Source of the DNA: Zygnema cylindricum
Lineage: Eukaryota > Streptophyta > Zygnematophyceae > Zygnematales > Zygnemataceae
Reading direction: 5' to 3'
Assembly: GCA_037447655.1 (NCBI GenBank)
Contig: JBBHKE010001656.1
Location: 126,001 to 190,000 of the forward strand
DNA length: 64,000 nt
Shown here: one piece after another, positions 57,064 to 64,000 of the stretch
How positions within the stretch are numbered: the first letter of the stretch is position 1
Layout: every line of letters begins with the position of its first letter
The notes under the pieces: generated by a model
Told to the model about the DNA's origin: nothing
Seen by the model: only the letters and a program-made list of their open reading frames with translations
Databases searched by the model: none
Translations under genes and position numbers: made by a program

Positions 57064-57772
57064 TGTTGTCTTTTGGAAAGCTCTCAATCTCAGAGCAGCG
57101 CAGCAGCGCAGCAACTATACAGACAGCAGCGCAGCTGCTATACGGAAGAGCAGCGCAGCTGCTATACAGCAGAGCTGCGCAGCAGCAGAGCAGCGCAGCA
57201 GCGAAGCTGCGATACTGACAGGACAAACGCATTTGCGGTCACTTTGGATAAGATCCGTACAGACAACGCAGCTGCTACTATCTTGGATATGATTTGGTGC
57301 AGGACACCGCAGCCGCGGGTGATATAAATGTGATCCGGTACGGGACAACGCAGCTGCGATTAATATGAATCTGGTCAATGGACGAGATTCATAAGAGTAT
57401 CACAAGTGACTTAGCCGACAAGTATTTGTACAGTAACATAATATAGATTCTGAGTAATATTGACTGTACAATGATAGATTAGGTTGGCACGATCAAGAAC
57501 ACGTAGATCTCAGTAGGTGGGTTGATTCTAGACGTACCTCTCAGGTACACTGTTATCGGCGGTAGAACACCGAAAGTATAAGACTTAGGACTTAGAGCAT
57601 TTTTATGCATCCAGACTTCCAAGTAGTAAAACTGCAGACAGTTTTTGGGAAACTTCTGAGTATTATATCTTGAGTGTTGTTGGGTCAATTGTGCTGAAAC
57701 TTTGGGAGTTGTCATTGTTTATGTTACTCTATATTCTGATAGAGTTTTGTGAGATTTGGATGCTTGTATAAG
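57064..57772 (+). repeat. 5' LTR of the family B element
   Basis: Starts TGTTGTCTTTTGGAAAGC. The first 150 bp are GCAGC/GCTGC-rich tandem units (57090-57210). The right end is estimated. Confidence 0.75.
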
Positions 57773-57834
57773 AATTGGTGATCACTTAAGAACAGCTGTT
57801 TGGTAGGATTGTTGATAGCTTCTGAGAGTGTATC

Positions 57835-58860
57835 ATGTCTACTTCTACTACTACTGCTGCTCCTCCACCTGCACCGGTGGTTGTAGAACAACAGGTTATG
57901 GGCCTGTCATCAAGAATTCCTATCTTTTCCGGGGATAAGTATGTTTACTGGGCGGATATGGTGGAGACACATTTTGAAAGTGTCAATCTTTTGGATATAT
58001 TGGATGGTTCTTTGGATGAATCTGATCCGTCATGGTCTAAGAAAAATACGCAGGCTCGTTCTATTTTGAAATTTTGTATATCTGAGGACTTAGCTATGTC
58101 TCGGATAAAAATGAAAAAAGCAATTGATATCTGGAAATCCATTAAAAGTGATTATGAAAAGGCTAATGTTCAGGAAGAACTTCTATTGGCTGGAAAAATT
58201 TGGGACTATAAGTACACTGGCGGTACAATGGCTGAATATTCTAACAAATTTCGTATTCTTGTAGATGCACATGCTTGTGCCGGTGGGGTGTTTCTTCAGT
58301 TTCAACAGGCAGCATTGCTCATGCGGGGTCTCCCTCGTAGTATGAAAGGAGCATCTGACATGCTCAAACAGAAAGATAAAGCTAGCTGGACCTTACAGTT
58401 AGCAATCAATATTTTATTAGAGGAGGAAGCTACATCTAATATTCTCAATGTTGAGCAAGTATAGGCTTTTAATTCAGAATTTGGAAAGAACGGTCAATTT
58501 AATCAGCAAAGAAATCAGTTTACCCAATTGAGACAGTTTAATCTGGGGGGAAATAGAAAATCCAACAATGCATGTTTTTATTGTAGTGAGAGAGGTCATG
58601 GATACAAATTCTGTCCTAAACTTAAACAAGCTAACGATACAGGTTTATACAGGCCAGGATGGCAACAAAGTCAATTTTACAAAAACTTCACGAGGCATAC
58701 ACCTCGTGGAAATGCACTGTTTTCAGCTTCTTCATCACTCCAAGACGAAACTCTGACATTTTCTGAGGAGGACGACACGGATCTATTCGCTATGGCGGCA
58801 GCAATGGAAGGCGCAAAGGACCCTGGATGGATTATGGATACAGGAGCGTCAGCGCATATG
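57835..58860 (+). pseudogene. gag: gag of the family B element
   Basis: ATG at 57835; 209 codons to a TAG at 58462-58464, after which the same frame stays open. Capsid-like segment: RIPIFSGDKYVYWADMVE ... LKFCISEDL ... WDYKYTGGTMAEYSNKF. A CCHC knuckle CFYCSERGHGYKFC (near 58570-58615) and the protease start WIMDTGASAHMC (58825-58860) follow in frame. A frameshift near 58860 separates it from pol. Confidence 0.88.
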
Positions 58861-61800
58861 TGTTGGAACAAGCCATCTTCAAAAATCTGAAAGCAACGCC
58901 GGAGAAAAATATTTATTATGCTTGTGGAATGAGTGTCCAAACTCGTGCAATGGGTGATGTGTCTTTGCTAGTTGATGTGGATAGAAAACCAATTGAAAGG
59001 ACTCTTCACAATGTCTTATTTGTGCCTGACTTTAAGAAAAATCTGTTTTCTACGTCGTTGGTTGAGAGTAAAGGCTTTGAGGTCAGTTTGAAAAATGGTC
59101 GGCAGGTTGTTAGCAAAAACGGCAAGGTTGCGGTTACAGGTACTAGAGATAGTAGCAAGATGTATCGCATGGATATGGCTAATACAAAAGAAAATGATGT
59201 TCTGTACTCCGGTGTTTTGCACTCAGATGAGATGTGGCATAAAAGATTAGGCCATGTCAACTATGATAGTTTGAAAAAAATGGTTGTTGCTGGAAAGATA
59301 GAGGGTGTATCAATCACAGATGGGCCGGTCAAAACTTGCGATGGTTGCGCTTTAGGCAAAATCCACAGATTGCCATTTCCTAACGAGTCTGAGCATCGGT
59401 CGACCAAACTTTTACAACAAATTCATTCGGATGTCTTTGGTCCGGCAAAGGTTCCTTCTGCTGCAGGAATGAAATATATGGTCACCTTCACAGATGATTT
59501 CTCACGGTTTACAAAAGTTTACTTCATGAAGGAGAAGAGTGAAGTGTTTGGTCACTTCAAACACTATAAAGCATGGGCTGAAAAACTTCATAATTCATCT
59601 ATTTTGCAGCTCAGATCGGACAATGGTGGTGAATATACATCAAAAGAGTTTGAAACCTTTTTACTCGAAGAAGGCATTAGTCATCTACTGACTGTTCCAT
59701 ATTCACCGGAACAAAATGGGGTGTCGGAACAGCTGAATAGAACTCTCACGGAAAGCTCTAGATCTATGCTCGCCGATAAAGGTGTGGATCCGAAATTCTG
59801 GGCTGAGGCTCTAAATTGTGCAGTTTATATTAAAAATAGGATAGGATCAAGATCGGTAGAAACAACTCCTTACGAAATCTGGACGGGTAGCAAACCAGAT
59901 GTTAGCCATTTCAAGGTCTTTGGTAGTCAATGCTTTATATTGGATACGTCTACAAATAGATAGAAAATGGAACCGAAGGGATTACCGGGTATTCTTTTAG
60001 GATATGATGATCACTCGAAAGGTTATAGAGTCTTTGTGTTTGAAAGGCAGAAAATAGTTGTAGCTAGAAACATCATTGTTAAGGATGAACTAGACTCCCT
60101 AGATTTATTTCAAATGACAGAGCAGCAAAGGCAACAGAAAGTACAGGAGTATGTCATCTTAGATTGCATGCAGGAACTTGTCCCGAAGATTCCACAAACT
60201 CCGGTAATGACTCAGGAATCAGGCTCCCTCGAACTTCCTCACCAACTTGGGGTCCAGACGGACCAAAAGCAGTCAATACAGACGGAACGCAACCAGCGCA
60301 ATCACGAACACACGGATCGCAACCAGCGCAATAAGCAAGACACGGATCGCAACCAGCGCAACCAGCGCAATCAGCGCAATGCGCGGCATCCGACGATCTC
60401 AGCCTCAGAATTTCCGGAGGTAAGAAGATCAAGCAGCCGCCTGCAAGCAAGCTCTCACTTTGCCTACTCGGCAGTCTCAGGGGAGCCCTTGACCATCCAA
60501 GAAGCTTTCTCATCACCAGAGCGGAATCACTGGATTGAGGCGGCAAACGACGAAATGAAGGCGATCATGGAGGCTCAAACATGGGAGCTCGTGGACCTTC
60601 CTCCAGACCGAAAAGCGATCGGCAGCAAATGGGTATTCAAGGTGAAGTTTAATCCCGATAACACCATTGAACGCTATAAGGCTAGACTTGTGGCGAAGGG
60701 GTATAATCAAAAGGAAGGAATCGATATTGAAGAAACATTTTCTCTGGTTGTAAGATTTCCATCAGTTAGGATTTTGCTGTCCCTAGCTGCTATAGAAGAT
60801 ATGGAAATTCATCAGATGGATGTAAAAACGGCCTTTTTGCATGGAGAACTAGAAGAGACCATTTACATGCAGCAACCTGAAAAGTATGTAGAACCAGGAA
60901 AAGAGCACTTAGTATGCAAGTTGCTAAAATCTTTGTACGGCCTGAAACAGGCCCCGAGACACTGGAATATAAAGCTTGATGAATTCTTGACTAGTCTAGG
61001 ATTTCAAAGGATAAGTTCTGATCACTCTGTCTACGTTCTAAAGGGTGAAAATGGGATAGTGTATATAGTGGTATATGTAGATGATTTGCTATTAATTAGC
61101 AAATCAATGGCTGAAATTAACAAAATCAAAACTGCTCTATACTCACGGTTCGAGATGAAAGACCTCGGTGAGGCAAAATATATTTTGGGTATCTAGGTAG
61201 AGAGGGACAAAAATAAGAAAATAATAAAATTGACTCAAAAAGAGGTTATTGGGAACATTTTAGATGAGTACGGAATGCGGGGGGCAAAAGGGTGTTTAAC
61301 TCCAATGGAGTTTCGGCAGAAGTTAGAGGGAGAAGAGACAGAACCAGGTGTTATTGTTTGCGAGTATTTAAAATCAGGGGAGAATGATCATATGGCAATA
61401 ATACCTTATAGACAGATAGTGGGAAGCTTAATATACTTCATGAACTCTACCCGTCCTGACATTGCTGCAGCAGTTGGGGTACTGAGTAGGAGTCTAGAAA
61501 ATCCGAGAAAATCTGATCTGGACGCAGCAAAGAGAGTCTTAAGATATTTGGCAAGAACTAAAGATCTCAAACTCACTCTAGGCAGAGGAGAAGTCAAGGT
61601 GCAAACATGGAGTGATGCAAGCTATGGCGACATGCCAAGCCGGAAATCTACCACGGGATTCGTTCTACAAATTGGGAACGGTACTTGCTGCTAGAGCAGC
61701 AAACTTCAAAAAGTGACGGCACAATCGACGATGGAATTAGAATATATGGCAGCAAGCTCGGCCCTCAAAGAACTCCTATGGGTAGAATCCATGTTACAAG

Positions 61801-62059
61801 AACTAGGATACATGCAAGTTGGTCCGCAGGTGATCTGGTGTGATAACCAGGCTGCCATTACCATTGCTTCTAACCCGATTCATCACTTCAAAAGCAAGCA
61901 CATGGATGTACGATTACACTTTGTAAGAGAAAAAGTGTTTCTAGAGTGATTAAATTATGTTACTTACCAGATGCAAAAATGATTGCTGATATGCTCACTA
62001 AAGCTCTTTCTGCTCCTAAGCTGAAGTATTGTAGGGAAGCAGTGGGATTAAGTGAATAG
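58861..62059 (+). pseudogene. pol: pol of the family B element
   Basis: One frame (59967, 61230 and 61713 are in phase with 58827), broken only by TAG at 59961, 61194 and 61692 and a late shift near 61945. Integrase HHCC (MWHKRLGHVNYD ... CDGCALGK), core (HSDVFGP, RSDNGGEYTS, PEQNGVSEQLN), an NQRN-rich repeat linker (60285-60385), reverse transcriptase (QMDVKTAFLHGELEE; VYVDDLLLI near 61075) and RNase H (WSDASYGDMPSR, ELEYMAAS, KHMDVRLHFVREK). Ends GLSE plus TAG. Well preserved; all four ambers, including the one in gag, are at Gln or Trp-type positions where checkable. Confidence 0.9.
60285..60385 (+). repeat. In-frame CGCAACCAG repeat in the integrase-RT linker
   Basis: Repeated CGCAACCAGCGCAAT units encode NQRN-type motifs with HTDRNQRN variants. 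It is located exactly in the linker where family C has its own 8-residue repeat. Confidence 0.8.
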
Positions 62060-62154
62060 TTGAATTGCTGCACTGCTATATTGCTATGCTGCGATACTGC
62101 GCTAGTTTATCACCGCAGCTGCGCTGGCATACTGAGTCTAAAGCTTTAGGGGAG

Positions 62155-62801
62155 TGTTGTCTTTTGGAAAGCTCTCAGTCTCAGAGCAGCGCAGCAGCGC
62201 AGCAACTATACAGACAGCAGCGCAGCTGCTATACAGCAGAGCTGCGCAGCAGCGCAGCAGCAGAGCAGCGCAGCAGCGAAGCTGCGATACTGACAGGACA
62301 AACGCATTTGCGGTCACTTTGGATAAGATCCGTACAGACTACGCAGCTGCTACTATCTTGGATATGATTTGGTGCAGGACACAGCAGCCGCGGGTGATAT
62401 AAATGTGATCCGGTACGGGACAACGCAGCTGCGATTAATATGAATCTGGTCAACGGACGAGATTCATAAGAGTATCACAAGTGACTTAGCCGACAAGTAT
62501 TTGTACAGTAACATAATATAGATTCTGAGTAATATTGACTGTACAATGATAGATTGGGTTGGCACGATCAAGAACACGTAGATCTCAGTAGGTGGGTTGA
62601 TTCTGGACGTACCTCTCAGGTACACTGTTATCAGCGGTAGAACACCGAAAGTATAAGACTTAGGACTTAGAGCATTTTTATGCATCCAGACTTCCAAGTA
62701 GTAAAACTGCAGACAGTTTTTGGGAAACTTCTGAGTATTATATCATGAGTGTTGTTGGGTCAATTGTGCTGAAACTTTGGGAGTTGTCAGTGTTTATGTT
62801 A
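62155..62801 (+). repeat. 3' LTR of the family B element, truncated
   Basis: Matches 57064-57726, then jumps into GTGGAAAATTTTGGC, the coiled-coil gene. A GCTGC-rich tract also lies just before it (62065-62130). Confidence 0.85.
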
Positions 62802-63734
62802 GTGGAAAATTTTGGCACAAAATTAGAAACGTGTATTGCGAAGCATGACAAAAGGCTCACGACAACACAACGCCAACTTGAAAAAGGATTATCAAGGATT
62901 GAGACAATGTTTTTAGGCTTGACACAACGTTCTATGCAACCATTTTCCTTTTCTTCACAACCATCTTTTTCCCCTCCCCCTTGTCCTACTCCTCACCCTC
63001 CTCCTCCCTCTTCATCTACAAATCCACCACCTTTTTCATTTCCCCCTTTTGCACCCATGTCTTCTTCCCAACCAACACCTTCTTTTTCTCAACATCATAC
63101 ATTTACTAGTGTCCCTTTCCACCCTATTCATTCCACAACATCTCCTTCCCACCTCTCTACATCTACCGATGCCTCTCTCCCCCCTATTTATTCCACAACC
63201 TCTCCTTCCCACCATTCTACATCTACCGATGCCTATTTTCCCCTTATCCATTCCACAACATCTCCTTCTCAAACTTTTAATTCTACCGATGCCTCTCTCC
63301 CCCCTATTCATTCCACGACCTCTCTTTCCCACCATTCTACATCTACCCATGCCTCTATCCCCCCTATCCATTCCACAACATCTCCTTCTCAAACTTTTAC
63401 TTCTACCAATGCCTCTCTTCCCCCTATTCATTCCACGACCTCTCCTTCCCACCATTCTACATCTACCCATGCCTCTATCCCCCCCATCTATTCCACAACA
63501 TCTCCTTCTCAAACTTTTACTTATACCAATGCCTCTCTTCCCCCTATTCATTCCACATTAATTCTTACCCCAACTTATGTCAAACTTGATACATTTCCTA
63601 TAGATTGGGCGAATTGGCAAGGATACACCCTACAGAGCCACGAGTGTGATGTCAAGGTGGAATCTATATTCAACGAGTACCATTATGGGTTGAATGGCCA
63701 CCCTCCTATAAAGTTGTTATACTCACAAACATGA
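62745..63734 (+). CDS. Chimeric LTR / coiled-coil / 20-residue-repeat ORF
   Basis: A 329-residue frame. The first ~19 residues (MSVVGSIVLKLWELSVFML) come from the family B LTR. Then VENFGTKLETC begins the same coiled-coil segment seen at 56884. A Pro/Ser-rich part (PCPTPHPPPPSSS) leads into seven tandem 20-residue units (PIHSTTSPSHHSTSTDASLP-like), encoded by 60-bp repeats (63121-63560). A unique C-terminus (YVKLDTFPIDWANWQGY ... IKLLYSQT) follows. The original gene start is probably not the LTR ATG. The frame is open throughout despite the repeats, which argues for past selection. No family recognised. Confidence 0.45.
   Translation: MSVVGSIVLKLWELSVFMLVENFGTKLETCIAKHDKRLTTTQRQLEKGLSRIETMFLGLTQRSMQPFSFSSQPSFSPPPCPTPHPPPPSSSTNPPPFSFPPFAPMSSSQPTPSFSQHHTFTSVPFHPIHSTTSPSHLSTSTDASLPPIYSTTSPSHHSTSTDAYFPLIHSTTSPSQTFNSTDASLPPIHSTTSLSHHSTSTHASIPPIHSTTSPSQTFTSTNASLPPIHSTTSPSHHSTSTHASIPPIYSTTSPSQTFTYTNASLPPIHSTLILTPTYVKLDTFPIDWANWQGYTLQSHECDVKVESIFNEYHYGLNGHPPIKLLYSQT
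63121..63560 (+). repeat. 60-bp coding tandem repeat, about seven units
   Basis: Units of exactly 60 bp (ATTCATTCCACAACATCTCC...) with an alternating two-unit pattern (SHHSTST / SQTFTST), giving a 120-bp higher-order period. Confidence 0.9.
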
Positions 63735-63831
63735 ATGTTATGTTTGTAATACATTGTTATTTTTTTGTTACAGTCACTTACGTCATTTTGTCAAAAAATG
63801 TACGTTTGAAGTACACATTGGTACAAGGAAA

Positions 63832-63971
63832 GTACCGTTGAGTCTAAATTTGCTAATTTTATTATGGCGGTCGACGTTGGCAAGCGCGGCAAAAGTTTAA
63901 GCGGCTGAAACAATATTTTGAAAGTCAAAGCTGTCCAATCGATTGACCGTCAAATTTAGACTCAACGGTAC
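63832..63971. mobile_element. Small inverted-repeat element (MITE candidate)
   Basis: Perfect 21-bp inverted repeat: 63832-63852 and 63951-63971, starting GTACCGTTGAGTCTAAATTT. If the TA dinucleotides at 63833-63834 and 63969-63970 are target duplications, it is a ~134-bp Tc1/mariner-type MITE. The superfamily is uncertain. Confidence 0.5.
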
Positions 63972-64000
63972 ACCGCGAATCGTTGATAGTGTCAAATTTT

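Larger units (their letters stand above)
57064..62801 (+). mobile_element. Ty1/copia retrotransposon, family B (dead)
   Basis: 5' LTR from 57064 (TGTTGTCTTTTGG) to about 57772, gag and pol, polypurine tract TTTAGGGGAG, then the 3' LTR from 62155. The 3' LTR is cut at 62801, before its end, and joined to host-gene text. The LTRs differ at about nine positions over ~640 bp by eye. No target duplication can be defined. Confidence 0.88.

Noticed and set aside
57835-61949. TAG as a sense (Gln) codon, as in some green algae, because several ambers fall at Gln positions
   Set aside because: All family A pol frames end at the same TAG after KLKID, and family B pol also ends in TAG. Other ambers replace Trp, Glu or Lys, and TAA/TGA stops are present too. 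Decay explains the pattern better.
63121-63560. CRISPR-like array
   Set aside because: Units are contiguous 60-bp coding repeats without unique spacers, in a plant-type sequence.
63036-63561. 170-residue frames on the - strand and a second + frame over the 60-bp repeats
   Set aside because: Because the repeat unit is a multiple of three, several frames stay open. The frame continuous with the coiled coil and the unique C-terminus is the credible one.

Overview
This 64 kb window is eukaryotic and almost certainly from a plant (streptophyte). The evidence is in the primer-binding sites of its retrotransposons. Three unrelated families carry complements of plant initiator tRNA-Met: one family matches the anticodon half (GGTTATGGGCCCACC), and two match the 3' end (TGGTATCGGAGC and TGGTATTAAAGCCAGG). 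No bacterial-type genes, rRNA genes or CRISPR arrays are visible. The window is a transposon graveyard. Nearly every long reading frame belongs to an LTR retrotransposon, and every copy carries stops or frameshifts.

Layout. 1-2358: two non-autonomous PIF/Harbinger-like DNA elements, each with perfect terminal inverted repeats and TTA target duplications. 2359-8787: a full-length but dead Ty1/copia element (family A, copy 1, + strand). 9973-16471: a second full-length family A element on the - strand (copy 4) with a 5-bp target duplication, TGTGA. 16736-17925: a diverged solo LTR. 18466-20151: two inverted-repeat elements of a TATCGG-rich family, the second containing an A-rich minisatellite. 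20303-22050: the best candidate for a host gene, with an F-box-like start, Glu/Gly repeats, a long GA microsatellite and a phase-consistent intron. 23557-24031: a tiny TRIM-like LTR element whose LTR contains a complete tRNA cloverleaf. 24032-31435: a Ty3/gypsy chromovirus on the - strand, with a chromodomain, an extra ORF after pol and a chimeric 5' LTR.

31469-43152: family A copy 2 (- strand), with pol nearly intact apart from one amber codon. It is split by the nested family A copy 3 (36045-42488, + strand) with TTTTT target duplications. 43153-44621: a further LTR and gag stub. 44622-50829: family A copy 5 (- strand). 50830-54968: a truncated copia of a second lineage (family C) followed by its LTR and a second gag start. 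55153-55960: purine-rich DNA and a 28-bp tandem repeat. 56524-63734: an unrecognised coiled-coil/20-residue-repeat gene interrupted by a third copia lineage (family B, 57064-62801), with about 180 bp of the gene repeated on both sides. 63832-63971: a small inverted-repeat element.

The most unusual signals are: (1) tRNA-like modules inside the LTRs of two unrelated element types, one folding as a full cloverleaf and the other keeping a T-arm-like hairpin with compensatory stem changes; (2) a half-tRNA primer site in family A that contains the gag start codon, so that codon lies opposite the CAU anticodon of the primer; (3) a post-pol accessory ORF in the chromovirus; (4) a GCTGC-rich minisatellite shared by gypsy and copia LTRs; and (5) a gypsy LTR with a family A LTR segment in its middle. 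All calls come from reading the sequence; no database search or folding program was run.
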